The notes under the pieces were generated by a model, which saw nothing but the letters and a program-made list of their open reading frames with translations, searched no databases and had not been told where the DNA came from. This document shows positions 1 through 11,598 of a stretch of DNA of 22,786 bases, piece after piece. The position numbers were made by a program, and so were the translations under genes. The DNA comes from Saprospiraceae bacterium (GTDB lineage Bacteria > Bacteroidota > Bacteroidia > Chitinophagales > Saprospiraceae): positions 1 to 22,786 of the forward strand of contig JADKCC010000068.1 of assembly GCA_016714785.1 (NCBI GenBank), given 5' to 3'. The first letter of the stretch is position 1. Every line of letters begins with the position of its first letter.

Positions 1-3000
1 ATTGTTCATCAAATGTGGTAAAACAATAAGAAAATACAACACAGTTTTGCCATCATAATCATGATTTACAGATTTTTGTATATTGATAAGAGTAGTCCCT
101 TATGATATTTTATTGAATAGAAACAGATCTAAAAACTCTTGTAAATTGGAGTTGGATCATTATTGGACTCATCAAGCAGCCGTTGATATTAAAAAGATCG
201 CCATGGCAATAAGATGAATTTCCATTGTTCCACATTGAAGATATGGATGCCACACACCAGAAAAATGTTGAGGTGCAGGAGGTCATGAAGTGGAAATGCA
301 ATGTTTTCGGTTTAACATGGATGCGGGGAGTGGTTTGTTGCGTGGAAGCGAGATGCTAGTACTAAATGAGAGCGCTGGATAGTATGAGGTCAGTTTTTGA
401 CAATCTTGGAAAAATGAAACTCTGAGCAGAATAAATTATTCTTTCCATAATCGTCAGTCGGAATTTGTATTTCTGATTACGCAGGGTTTCTTTTTGCTGT
501 AGGCTATGAAAGATGGTATGAAGTCCTTTAGGGATGGTATCTATACAACCTTACGGGTAATGTAAACTTTATGTTGAGATTTGTAGGAGTTGTGCAAGGT
601 GATACCTACCAATGCACTCTTGCTTCCAGCAGGTGCAAGAAGTTGGTATGAAAAGCACGACAAAAGATACTTAATATTACACCGAAGTATATTCTTCTTC
701 GTACTTTTGGCATTGGTGCTTGCCTTAGTCTCATCAGAAATCTTTGATTTTGGAGGTGAGATGGGAACGATTCTGATTTTGCATGTCGGATTAACAGGGG
801 TTATTCGTACTATATTTTCTCCATCACTTTCAACTTTTTAGCACAGTGAGTTTCTAATTAACAATTAGTTTCATGGGAAAGCTGTCCCAAACAAGTATGC
901 ACTTACTGTAACTTTTAGGAGACGGTATTGAAGAACCCACTATTACGAACTTTTAATAGGTTTGTCCCTGTTCATTGGAAAGTTTATTCTCATTGTAGTA
1001 CTTTTAATATGTGCTTTTTATATTTAGCTTCTCTTTACCTAAACCTGTTCAAAGAAAAATGTCCAAGAATTAAAAAGCAGACGAAGTGTGCAAAGAGAAG
1101 GTTTTAGAGGAATTTGTATGGAGAATCAAAGGTGACCTTTTGGCGCTTTATAGGATTGGATATGTTTGCAGTACTGTTGGTGGGTATTGACCACCATACC
1201 TGCCGTTGCTAAAGGTGTTTGAAATTCAGCTCTCCATTCTTAACGCTGTGCATTCTACGCCATCATCTGGCGGTGCACTAGCAAATTTTATTTTTGTTTT
1301 AATATCCTTTGAATAGCAGAGAGGAAACGAGGATATGAGCGGTTGTTCGGTAAGCGAAAAATTTTAATTGTAGTGCGCAATGAATTATTCGCATTATCAA
1401 AATCATTCATTCTGAGTTTCATAAGCACTTGTTGTAAGCATGGACAATGGATGAGTGTAATTACCAGTAATTGCCATCTTTAAATGGTAGTTCCTGATCA
1501 TCTAAGAATAAATATCGTCGTAGGTTCGCATCTTCATTAATAATGTATTAGTAACGAATTGGGTCAGTTTAAAAGTAGATTAGCAGCGAAAGCGACTTTT
1601 GGTTACCGTTCATCTTTGCTGTAGTTTTTGGTGGTTGTATGACATTGCTTTTCGGGAATTATTGCTGGTTTTAAAATACCAACAAAAAATTAGGTGCTAA
1701 TAACATGTCACTGAAAAGTGTTTAATGTTTTGAATTACATATTTTCTAGTTAGGCTTTTGGATAACTGGAAGCCTCACTCAAAATACCTTTCCGATTGCT
1801 CTAAAATGCTGTGTAAAGGGTATCGCCAAAACCATACCTAAAATATGCCTATGTTTGCTCCAACCAAGACAATAATAAATATTTTCACAAGGGATGGGCA
1901 ACGACGCTTTTGAAAAAATATTTGGTTGTTTTATTAGCTGTCATCTATTAGTCTTGTGGCGATAAATACTATCCCGGCTTTGCGCGTAATGGTATCATTT
2001 CAAGTCGCAAAAGATAATTCCATGTTGGAAGACAAAGTGATGTCATGTATAAAACCGCTTTGCAGATGATCTGGAAATTTTCGTAGAAATTCCATTCGTA
2101 TCCCAGCAAAAAACCAATTAGCAGAACATTCTTAACACCCAATATCGATTACTTTGATCTTGAAACTATAATGAATTTATAGATGTCATTTACACTTTCA
2201 AAGTGGCAATAAAATATCTGATAAATAATTTACTTGTTTCGTCCACTATAAAGTTTATTTATGTTTCATATTGGAAAGTAGGAACTATAGATTTAATGAG
2301 TTTAACAAATAGTGCTTATTTTCTCTTAAAGAAAAGCCTAGCAAAAAAATAAAAAACACTTATCATGGAGATGTCTAAAATTTATTTAGTACGTGCCAAG
2401 GATTTTTGAAGGGTTTACGAGAAGAGGTTAAGATAGTTTGTAAATATTTTGTCTAAGTGTTTAGAAGAATCTTCTTGGATATTTTTCCCGCGTTTTGATG
2501 CTATTCTCAATGTTTGCATTTTTCGAATGTGTGTGTATATTTAAGTTTTGACCTAATTTTAAATCTTCTAACTTTAAATTTACTATCTATCAGGTGATAC
2601 TATGTGTAATCGAAAAGTCAATTGCTGCAGTTTGGAAGATAAGTATGTTTGGACACCATGATATCTTGAACAATCATAAATTTTTGCTTTTCGCCGACCA
2701 TTTTCCCAATCTTTTATTGGCTCTTCCGGGGCAATGAAACTTGCAGGTTTGTAATCTACTGACACTATTGGTTATCTGCGATTGACCAATGGTGGGATCC
2801 ATGTCCAAACAAGAAAAAGAAACACAATACAAATGGCTTAAAGTATGTAATGGAAAAATGTTTTGCCTATATGTTCCCGTAGGAAAACTATTACTGGCGC
2901 GCAATCATGAAAGTGCCCAGGCTATCAGGAAACGCAAGTTTACGATCTCGCTGAAATAATTACGTATGCCGCTCACTGTTAATATTTAGAACGTCAAAGG

Positions 3001-4901
3001 CAAACAAATGTAAAAATTGAAACTTCATGTTTGTGTTGACTAGCAATCATATATAGATGAAAGTAAGAGAAGTTTATTTAGTTTATCTACTAAAATTTAT
3101 ATTAAGAAGGATTGGTATTTTGGTAAGGCATTTTACTAATTCTATTATATTTTGTGCTGTTAATTAACTGTTAGGTGAGTGTTGGTTCATAAAACGCTTA
3201 CAGATGGCTTTTGGGAGTATTTTTGTTTTTCATTTTGGCATTGCTGCTTTTTGGCATGCAAGTCAATAAGGTGTTCCAAAAAGCATCGAGTCAATCCTGC
3301 ATTATTACCGCATTTCGTAATGCCTCGAAGCTGCTGATGCCATTGTTTGCAGATGAGTATTGATGGGTTTTCTGAACAATTATCGAAGGTGTTGGAGAAT
3401 GCAAATTACTAAATGAAGTCTAAAACTGTGTACCAGTGAAGAAAAACATTAAGGCATATAAGCGTTGTAAGGCCATTGAGCGACTGGAAACCAGAGGAGA
3501 TAGTGAATTATGGAATCTTTAAACTCTAAGAGCAAAATGAAAAAATTACCGATCCGTAGTCACAGGATTTTACATCCAGCGAGATTAAACTTGTGAAAGT
3601 GAAAACAGGACACTATGGAAATGATGTATTGTAGTGGTATGCACAAGGAAGGTAAAAATAACTCAGCGATGCCGAAAATATTTTCCACTTGCTGAAGGAA
3701 ATTACCAGTTGCGCTGTTATGATTCGCGAGAAAGTATTTACATATCTTGTCAAAATATAACCTAAGGGTTAAGAAAAGAATCTATATGCAAGGACAAGTA
3801 AATTTTACTAAATCCAGAAAAGCCCTATGAAAACTAAATTCTTCTTTAGAAAGGTAGCTTTTGACCAATCCAGATGGTGTTTTCTTACCAATACACAATC
3901 AATTTAGGGAATAATGGAAAAAACATCTATGTTTACCTTTTGATTTACCAGCAAAATACGACTCCTTTAAATCAGACCAACCTATGTTTTTGATTGTAAA
4001 TTTTGATTTATTATAGATTTGGATAGGAGGGAATCATTATGTTGCCCGTCAACTTCAAGAATGCTTAATAATTCCGTTAACCAATGCGCCTTCATTCTTT
4101 GCGATGATAAGAACCAATACCTTCACATAATACATCTGACAAAGTATGACTGATAAGTTTGTGGTGGCTATTCAAGCGTACAGTTAAAATGAGAAATTAT
4201 GTAAGTTTACCACAAAAAGATGGTGGTCTCATGGATCAAGTACTAAGCAGACTTCCAAAAATGTAAAAAAGGAAATCGCATACCATGTACCTCTTTAAAT
4301 CAAAACAGTGAGATCGACTTAATCTTATACTTTTTATCACATTTATATTTTGCGTTAATGTTATTGTTTTAGCGGATACAAAGATTAAGTCTGTACTTTA
4401 TGACAATGCGCTATACTGATGTCAATTCCCATCTCATCGGGGTAATAGGTGATACGAGACTCCAAACTCTTTGACTTCTGATTTATTCCGCGATGGTGTC
4501 ATCGTGTTGCAACAAATATATACGCTTTTAGACATCGGCGCTGTTCAACTGTTAGCGTTTCCAGATAACCCTGGTTTATAAGATTCATTGAAATCCTTTT
4601 GTTAGGAAATAAGAAGGATTTATCTAAATCCGTTTTTCACCGTCTTAAATTTTTTTTAAATTATCGTCTCTTGTACGGTGATGTGCCTTTATACTATTCT
4701 ACGTTTCAAAAGATATTTTGAAAACTTCCTTAAGGTATTGCCGAATGGGAGATGCACTGTACAAGTTTTAGTCATTAATGGAAGAAGCGAATTCAGAACA
4801 ATTTGCTCATCTTCTGATGGCCAGCACTAAGAGTAGTAGTAAGACCAAATGTCACCGTATTGTGACCTAAGTCAACTAACATACTGATTTTAATATCGCA
4901 C
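1..4901. other. Unassigned region, reading frames unrecoverable by eye
   Basis: No gene can be named here. All six frames are closed at short intervals; the longest open stretches are about 60-85 codons. Several plus-strand pieces are strongly hydrophobic and look like membrane segments: codons read from 590-841 (containing FFVLLALVLALVSS), a stretch near 1910-1945 (KYLVVLLAVI, like the start of an exported or membrane protein) and one near 3205-3265 (LLGVFLFFILALLLFGMQ). This suggests real plus-strand genes with very dense indels rather than non-coding DNA. Frame breaks are denser here than anywhere to the right. No RNA gene, mobile element or repeat was recognised. Confidence 0.5.
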
Positions 4902-5968
4902 TTATTGTGGCGTATTTTCCAATTTTCGATTTTTAATTAACTCGATTTTGTTAATAAATATTAGAATCAGAAAAATACTACGCACGAAATCAGATAAGTA
5001 CGGATGGTAGTTTCTTTGGGAGTACCAGCTAGGCTAAGCTATATCGTCACACTGGTATCATAACAGACATAGTGGTAGCATGTTTGGATTCACTAAAATT
5101 TCCGAACCGCGTTGCTTCAAGCTCTTTTTCTTCCTGAACTATAAGCCGTTTCAATAATTCAGTAACCACCTCATCAGATTGGTTAGCCAACGACGCATTT
5201 TTGATAAATTTAGCAGAAAACTCTATTGTTAAATAATAAAGCATAAAGTCTTAATAGAATCAAATTCAGTTCAGAGTCGTCCATGACAGAAACATTATCA
5301 AGGATATTTCTCTCCTTTCAGCAACGGGATAAATCCGAAGAAATCTCCTTTGCTGTATATATGGGTTGTAAATTCTTTGCCAAAATCATTGATTTGGTTA
5401 GATTTTACACCACCCGAAGCTCCAAAATAGAGTCTTTTAAGATATTGGCCTGCTTCATAGACAACATCTTTTATGATATTTCCTTATTTCCCGATTTTCT
5501 GAAAGTTTGTCAAACTCCACTTGGGCTTTGGCTAAATCAATAAATTTTTTGCAACCCAAGACCAGTCTTATCAAAAGAGTTTTTTATTCGCGCACTTCTT
5601 TTCAGCCTTACTTCGATGGTATCGAGCAGTTGGACATCATCATAAGGTTTTGCAACCATAACCGTCTGCGCCTAGTCCCTTGCCACGTCGAAAATCTTCC
5701 TTTGAGTTTTGGATGAAAGGAAGATAAATGGTATTATCCATGGTAGATGGATGGTTGGAAAGGATCCATAATACACCAAAGCCATCCAGTTCTGCATCAT
5801 AATGTCTACACAATATAGATCTGGAGTATGTTCGAGCGCTCCCGGTGTACCCACTTTACCATTTTCAGCTGTAAACACGGTATATCCTGATAAAAAGTTG
5901 CAGTAGTTCTTCTATATTTCTCTAACACTATATGATTCTCTTCTACTTGACTAAATCTTTGATTCCAT
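4902..5968 (-). CDS. Response regulator: CheY-like receiver fused to a CRP/FNR-type DNA-binding module (frame-broken)
   Basis: Frame-corrected reading gives about 355 residues. The N-terminal part is a receiver domain: FTAENGKVG, then TPDLYCVDIMM with the probable phospho-acceptor Asp, then FIFLSSKTQR, then a degraded GADGY and AKPYDDVQLLDTIEVRLK at the end. The middle part is a cyclic-nucleotide-binding-type barrel (KRDVVYEAGQYLKRLYF, GKEFTTHIYSKGDFFGF). The C-terminus has a CRP-type helix-turn-helix ending in LAGTPKETTIRTLSDF, the recognition helix. Receiver-CRP fusions are known in Bacteroidota and the size fits. The ATG at 5968 is 11 bp after the kinase stop, so the pair is one operon. 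At least five single-base breaks are needed to read through. The ligand and target genes cannot be seen. Confidence 0.85.
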
Positions 5969-5979
5969 AAAATATTAAT

Positions 5980-7259
5980 TTATATTGGTAATTTGCTATG
6001 TTTTTGATTGGGAATATTTAGGATAAATGTTTGCCCGAATAAAGCTTACTGTGGAAGGAAATGTTGGCTTCTAACATTTAGATATATTTCCTTACTATAT
6101 TAAGACCTGGACTCGTGCAACTTCGGTATTCGTTGCACTACTTGCTCTAAAAAATCGGTCAAATAGATGTTTTCGTTCATCTTCAGGAATGCCGATGCCA
6201 TCATCTTTGACTTCAAATAAGATGTAATCGTTGTCAGTAGCTAATCGTGCAAGGAATAGTATCATTATCTCCAGAATATTTATGCATTGGATATTAGATT
6301 GATTAAGATATTTTAAATATTTAACATCGGTGGTTAACAATTCACCAATTCACATTATAATTGCAAATGATGGTTTGATTTTCTAATATAGATTTTGTTA
6401 TTTTCAAATTGACATTCAGCACAGTCCTAAGGCATTGAATTGTTCAGATTTGTTTTTATTTTACCTTCGAGCTTATCTCATTGACAAGAAGTCATTAAGG
6501 ATTCCTGTGCGTAGATGGGTTACAGAAGATTTTACTTTATTAATGTGTTATTTTTTCTCGATTGGGTTGTTGTTCCCGTATTTGTATATCTCCCCAGCAA
6601 TGAAACGGAAGAAAGTAAATAGGAAATGTGAAGTGCGAAAATTCTTGGGAAGCCATGGAAACGAATCTAGATTTAAGTTCACTTAATTCACGTTCTTTAA
6701 TGAGACTTTGTTCTAGTTCTGCTTCGCGCTTTTAGTTGATTTTGAATCTTGATTTTAATTGTTATTTCGTCTTCCAATTGTTTGTTGAGAGAAAGTAATT
6801 GAAATTTACAATGTTTTCCAATTCGTATGTCCTTTCTATGACTTCTTTTTCAAGTCTTTGTTAATTAGTTTCAATCTCTTTTCAGCATTTTTATTTCCGG
6901 ACAAGTCATGAATGAAACCAGTATAAATAACTCGCTCTTCCAATTTAACCTCAATGACCGCTAACCAAAAGGAAATTCATCTCGATTTTTCTTGCCAACT
7001 ACTCTACCTCTTCCTATTAGCTTTGGGTTGTCTGATAGATTGGTAATTTGTATATATTTGTCATGATTAAGAGAGTCATGTACGAGGATTAGCATTTTAC
7101 ATTTTGACCGATTAGTTCACCTTCAGGATAACCAAAGAGAAAACATGTGGCGCTATTTACTTTTTCAATAATACCTTTATCATCTATGATAATTATACCA
7201 TCTACAGCAGCATCAAATATGGCGTTCAGCCTCAGAACAATATCCTTATATTTATCCAT
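5980..7259 (-). CDS. PAS-domain sensor histidine kinase (frame-broken)
   Basis: The start MDKYKDIVLRLNAIFDAAVD leads into a PAS domain (DGIIIIDDKGIIEKVN, FGYPEGELIGQNV). A glutamate/lysine-rich coiled coil follows (LNKQLEDEITIKIKIQNQLK), then a dimerisation helix (LSELKSRFVSMAS) and an HATPase domain with an N-box (readable as LINLISNA after correction) and a clear G1 box, VKDDGIGIPEDERKHLFDRF. The end reads FILNIPNQKHSKLPI before the stop. About 425 residues; no transmembrane segments, so probably cytosolic. The H-box reads MASQEF where MASHEF is expected, a CAA for CAT change beside other errors. This is probably sequence error, but it is the phosphorylated residue. The partner is the receiver-CRP regulator immediately downstream. 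The signal is unknown; the PAS domain suggests redox, oxygen or a small ligand. Confidence 0.85.
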
Positions 7260-7417
7260 GATAATAAAAATTCAATAACTGAAATTTTAAATATACCCCA
7301 AATGTCTCTATTACAGTATTTAAATATTTATAAAAATCATGTGAGGTAATGATTTGGGAATCATATTGGTCAAATTTTTTGGTGCAACTTTGATCGCAAA
7401 TTTAAAACAAATCATAT

Positions 7418-7838
7418 ATGAATATTCTTAACAGTATCGACAATCATGACACCTAATCCATACTGTATTGGTAAACGAAACGCTTGCTGTTGCAGATAAA
7501 TTATTTAAAGAACATCGTATCCACCATATTCCAGTGATAGCAGAAAGGTGTATTGGTAGGCATGATTAGTAAGCAGAATTTTCTGTTTTTTAGAAGAGGT
7601 TTTTCAAACTCAGATGTAGAGAAATTGGAAGATGACGTGCGTTTGAATAATTACACTGCCAAAGACATTACGACTACTAAGTTGGCCAAATTGGATCCTA
7701 ATGATAAAATTAATGTTGCATTAGAAGTATTTAAAGTAAATTTATTTCATGCCATACCAGTAGTGAAGGGACAATGTGATTGTGGGTATTGTTACTACAT
7801 TTGATATTATCAATAGATTGGCTACAGATGCCATTTAG
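7418..7838 (+). CDS. Protein with a pair of CBS domains (frame-broken)
   Basis: Corrected reading gives about 140 residues. The first CBS motif starts VSTIMTPNPY and runs through LFKEHRIHHIPVIAE and GMISKQNFLFF. A linker with SNSDVEKLEDDVRLNNYTAKD leads to the second CBS repeat (LAKLDPNDKINVALEVFKVN, HAIPVVKG, then VGIVTTFDIINRLA after correction). Stand-alone CBS pairs bind adenosine nucleotides and often report energy state. It is the first gene of a plus-strand run (thioredoxin-fold protein, UspA, LOG) and is divergent from the two-component operon across about 160 bp that must hold both promoters. The ATG at 7418 fits the first CBS motif; frame breaks lie near 7450-7460, 7545 and 7770. 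Confidence 0.8.
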
Positions 7839-7927
7839 GTAGCTTCTTATGATTAAATACATTTTGTCATGTGGGTTATTTTAGTAATTTAAAGAAGATG
7901 TTTGATAATTTAACTTTTTAAAAAGTA

Positions 7928-8198
7928 ATGGTTGCGAGTATGTTAGATATTAAAATTTATGGAACGGAAACACCAAGTTATCAGTTGGCGAAGTCAAAAT
8001 TGACCGATATACTAAATGATGCAGGCATTGAATACCATTCTCAGAAGAAGTGACAAAAATCACTGATATCACACACGATAATATTAAGTCAGTACCTACT
8101 GTAAAAGTGAATGAGGAGATACTTTTTGAGATTAAACCTGAATGGACATTATAATTCATCCCTTAGAGAAGCGATTCAGAGTATATTAAAATCAATAA
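7928..8198 (+). CDS. Small thioredoxin/glutaredoxin-fold protein (frame-broken)
   Basis: About 90 residues after correction: MVASMLDIKIYGTETPS near the N-terminus, a helix QLAKSKLTDILNDAGIEYH, a middle part with VTKITDIT, and SVPTVKVNEEILFEI, where the Val-Pro-Thr matches the cis-proline loop of thioredoxin folds. The usual active-site cysteines are absent as read (TETPSYQLAK). The Tyr codon TAT is one base from TGT, so a single Cys may have been lost by error. The gene lies between the CBS protein and the UspA gene and ends about 10 bp before the latter. A role in redox or stress response is inferred from the fold and neighbours only. Confidence 0.55.
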
Positions 8199-8208
8199 TT
8201 ACGGTAAT

Positions 8209-9034
8209 ATGGTTAAGATAATTGTTCCCACAGATTTTTCAGAAGTCTCACTCAATGCTTATAATTTGCAAATAACTTGGCTAAAGAGTTGGCTGGGATA
8301 GTATTGTTGACACATGTCTATTATCCCACATCTACAGACGTAAACCAACTTGTAGTAATAAAAGAAGAAGTCGAAAAATACATCGTGATAAGTTGAATAA
8401 ATTAGTCCAATCTGTCAATCAGGATTGGTTGGGAATTTGTTACTGAACCTATGATCGAAGGTTTTTAGGGTTGGTTTTCCTAAGCTGGAATTGTCAGAAT
8501 GTCTCAGGAAAAGATACTAATCTTGGTGATGGGAATAACTGAGAAGGTGATTCCTTCAAAAAGATTTTGGATCACTTTCATAGATATGATTGATAATGCC
8601 GACTGTCCACTATTTTCAATACCTCCGGGCACTGGTTACGCTAATATCCAAAAGAAATACGTATCTGTCTTGAGGATTTAAAAAAATGATACTTAAACTT
8701 GTTGTAGTGGGGAGACTTTGCGCTGAAATGTCATTGGATTCAAATTGGTACATTACTGCAAAAAGTGGGGGAAGAGTATGATATTTCAATACCATAAAAA
8801 TAATGGAAAGTTATTCTCCAGAAGTTAAGTACCACATTGAAATCATTGATACAGGCGATATATTTGCTGGTGTCAAAGACTTGGTCACCACAACACCTGA
8901 TAATTCGATCGTATTATCTACGAAACATAGAAATATTTTTCAGAATTTTTTTCATAAAAGCGTAACTGAATATGCTGGAATTCATACGGTTATCACCTTT
9001 GTTGATACTTACTGACAAAACAGTCGAATCTTGA
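8209..9034 (+). CDS. Universal stress protein, tandem UspA domains (frame-broken)
   Basis: The start MVKIIVPTDFSEVSLNA is the classic UspA N-terminus. Next come NLAKELAG, VLTHVYYPT, and a nucleotide-loop-like region (VVMGITEKGDSFKKIFGS, partly corrected) followed by NADCPLFSIPPG. A second, weaker UspA-like half follows from about 8690, with EEYDISI, SPEVKYHIEIIDTGDIFAGV and VLSTKHRNIFQNFFHKSVTE, ending in LTDKTVES. Total length about 275 residues matches two-domain Usp proteins of Bacteroidota. USPs are cytosolic, nucleotide-binding stress and starvation proteins. It sits in a CBS-thioredoxin-Usp-LOG run opposite a sensor kinase and CRP-type regulator, which suggests shared control. At least six frame breaks. 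Confidence 0.85.
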
Positions 9035-9089
9035 CAATTCTTAACAATCTGTTATATTTATTGGTATCATAAACACTTAACTCAAGAAT

Positions 9090-9830
9090 ATAACAGGTAA
9101 ATGGTGGCAAAAGGATATTCAATACCAATTCACAATTTTTTGCAGGCCTAATAGTAGAGGGGCGTGAATTTGTTTTAATTAAGGTCTTTTTTCAGTTTTA
9201 AGAGGATTTAGAAAATTACACTTTGTTGGACCTTGTGTTACAGTTTTGGTCCGGCAAGGTTTCCAGAAACTAATGTGTAATATCAGCAAGCGAAAGAAAT
9301 GGGTAAATTACTCAGTGAAATGGGATTTGCTAGTAATGACAGGTGGCGGCCCCAGATTATGGAAGCGGCCAATCGTGGTGCTTACAATGCTGGTGGCCAA
9401 TCAATTGGATGTACTATAAAATTACCCAAAGAACAATCTTCTAATCCATTTATGACTCGAATTGTAGAATTTGATTACTTTTTTGTTAGAAAAGTGCTTT
9501 TGACAAAATACTCATACTCATTTGTGGTCATGCCGGTGGGTTCGCACTTTGATGAACTATTCGGAAAACACTTACGCTTATTCAGACTGGTATCTTGCAT
9601 AATTTTTCAGTGGTAATCATGGGGGACTGAATTTTATAAAGATATCACTGAAATGATTGATAGGATGATTTGCAAAAAACTATCAGCCCAGATGATCAAC
9701 ATTTAGTAAAATTTACTAACGATCCCAATGAAGCATGAGCACATCCGAAGTTTCATACATAAAATTACAAAATCAAATATAAGGCTTCATGGATATTGGG
9801 CGAAAATTGATCAATCAATTTTTGTTTAGT
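9090..9830 (+). CDS. TIGR00730 / LOG-family Rossmann-fold protein (frame-broken)
   Basis: Readable blocks match the cytokinin riboside phosphoribohydrolase-like (LOG, formerly 'lysine decarboxylase') family. LRGFRKLHFVGPCVTVFGSA starts the core, then KEMGKLLSEMGFA, a glycine-rich loop with IMEAANRGAYNAGGQSIG, IKLPKEQ, VRKVLLTKYS, and the signature PGGFGTLDE. The signature appears only after restoring three missing bases in short runs at about 9534-9556. The C-terminal part reads EFYKDITEMIDRM, ISPDDQHLVKFTNDP. The family hydrolyses nucleoside 5'-monophosphates to base plus ribose phosphate, but many members are uncharacterised. Start and end are approximate, since no clean start codon survives. 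It is the last gene of the Usp run and converges on the permease. Confidence 0.85.
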
Positions 9831-9857
9831 GTTTTAACAATATAATATATGGGATAA

Positions 9858-11143
9858 CTAAAAAATTAAAAATATAAGAGCATATTTGCTGCTCTGTATA
9901 TCGCTATAAACTGCACCTCCTAAAACATCACTTTGAAAGTAAAATTAATAAATATGGAAGGTATGGAAACCAGGAGCTTTGTATGGTCTAATTAATTCAG
10001 GTTCAGTATATCTTATTTCAACTGATGCTGCAAAGCCGGCAGCATAGCTTAGCACAAAAGAAAGTGGCAATATCAGATAGTTTGCCGCAAGTTCTTTACC
10101 ACTTAATATCAAAAGTATGGAAAGTAAAGCAGTAAGATGCCATTGCTATAGATGGTGTACCTGATACATTGACTCTGGACGCTTCTTTGAAAAATAAATG
10201 GTCTCGACTCATTGAAAAATCACCCTAGGAGCAAACATAATTTGTGCATTAACAATACCTAGGATCGAAACCATAAGGAAAATAGTTATGATTTTAGAGA
10301 ATCCATCTCCAAATATATAACTGATAGTATCAGCAGCTGCAAGTTTTGAGTTCAATAACATTTCTTTAGGCAGTGCATATAGCATGGCTGCATTGACTAA
10401 AATATAAATTACAATAATCATGATTACACCTGAGATCTAGATTTAGGCAATGTTTTGGCTGGATCTGTATTCTCTTCGGTAAAATAAGTGGCAGTATGCC
10501 ATCCATCATAAGTATAAAATATGGCTTGAGTGCTCCGATTATACCCAACAAAGTCAGTGGTACAGCCGTATTTGACACTGTATTTACTACTTGTTGTCCT
10601 GCGGGTTGTCCTCCAAATATGAAGCAAAACAGCAACAAATATTAACAAACCCACCGCTTTGATTACTGCCAATATTTCTTGCGATTTGACAGCAGATTTT
10701 GTACCCATCCAATGAAATCCTGTCAACAATATCAACATCAAAACAGCAATAATTTGAATGTAATTATTTGTAGAAGGCATTAGCAATCCGATGTATTCAC
10801 TCATGGTATAAGCTCCAAAACCCAATGCAGATACTGTACTCAACCAACTAGTGATACCCGTCACAAATCCAAAATAATCGCCAAAAAGCCCTCCGAGCAT
10901 ATACATACCAAGCACAAGCCATGCAGGCATTGAAATAGCCAGCTCAATGGCACATAACCACCTAGCAGGGCATAAATACCCACTGCGAGCCATAGTAGTA
11001 AAATGATCCAAGGTTCACCTATTAGTGCTGCTATAGGTCCTTAGTTTACGTAATATTCCAGTGCCTATTGTTCCTCCCACTGTCACTGCTATCCCGAATC
11101 CTACACCCAAAAGTTTTAGCAACTGATTATTTTGATTTGTCAT
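9858..11143 (-). CDS. APC-family amino-acid permease (frame-broken)
   Basis: An inner-membrane transporter of about 425 residues with roughly twelve hydrophobic segments. The start MTNQNNQLLKLLGVGFGIAV leads into the first helix with TVGGTIGTGIL, the substrate-backbone-binding glycine motif of APC/LAT-type carriers. Later blocks include GITSWLSTVSALGFGAYTM, ILAVIKAVGLLIFVAV, FYTYDGWHTATYFTEE (the conserved YDGW-type segment) and DTISYIFGDGFSKIITIFLM. The end reads LGGAVYSDIQSSKYALIFLI before the stop. Frame breaks occur near 11030, 10915, 10625, 10530, 10430 and 10210. The NTF2-like gene ends about 26 bp upstream, so the two are probably co-transcribed. The substrate is unknown; a neutral amino acid is plausible for this family. 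Confidence 0.88.
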
Positions 11144-11168
11144 GCTTTTGTTTTGAAATTATAAGTAT

Positions 11169-11598
11169 TTAACCACAAGTTTGATCAGATATTATGAGCC
11201 ATCTGCCATTGATTTTTCCAAATCAATGTGAAAAAGATCTGTTGGTTGATCTGTAACTCTTACCAATGTATATCTACCAATCATGATTGCTGCCGTGTCA
11301 CTTAATACATCTAATCGAATGATCTCAAATGTGAGTTTACCCATGGCATTAGAGTCTGGGTAGCTCTTTTGTAGTTTTCAAGGTTTTTGCCAGCCATAAG
11401 TCAATCCTTTACTACCAATAAAGGTAAGACTATCGGACTTCCAATACCCTTGCATCAAAGCATCAATATCACCATTATTCCAATCAGTTTGTTGAGCCAT
11501 AAGCACTTTAGATATTTCTTTGTGTTTTAAGTACTAAATCTGATTGTGCGTGAATATCTGTAAGTGAAGAATAAAGAGAAAAACAAGACTTTTAACAT
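11169..11598 (-). CDS. NTF2-like (DUF4440/SnoaL-type) small protein with N-terminal signal-like segment (frame-broken)
   Basis: Corrected reading gives about 140 residues. It begins with a hydrophobic segment (MLKVLFFSLF, possible signal peptide), then AQQTDWNNGDIDALMQGYW, SDSLTFIGSKGLTYGWQ, NYKRSYPDSNAMGKLTFEII, DTAAIMIGRYTLVR and a C-terminal FTLIWKKINGRWLIISD after correction. The order of these blocks (WNxGD, GYWxSDSLxFIG, YPD, FTLxWKKxNGxW) is characteristic of a common Bacteroidota DUF4440 family with a cone-shaped NTF2 fold. Ligand or activity is unknown. It is first in a probable two-gene operon with the amino-acid permease. The short AT-rich stretch before the start (11604-11612) resembles a Bacteroidota -7 box on the minus strand, but AT richness makes that weak. 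Confidence 0.75.

Noticed and set aside
590..841. 83-codon hydrophobic plus-strand frame
   Set aside because: Probably a fragment of a membrane protein, but no family motif could be assembled across the adjoining frame breaks, so no gene is named.
2583..2904. Two overlapping minus-strand frames of 60-76 codons
   Set aside because: No recognisable motif and they overlap each other; the plus strand has equally plausible protein-like fragments, so neither can be supported.
7390..7410. TAAATTTG-type -7 promoter box on the minus strand upstream of the kinase
   Set aside because: Matches the Bacteroidota -7 consensus, but the region is so AT-rich that chance matches are expected and no -33 element is properly spaced.
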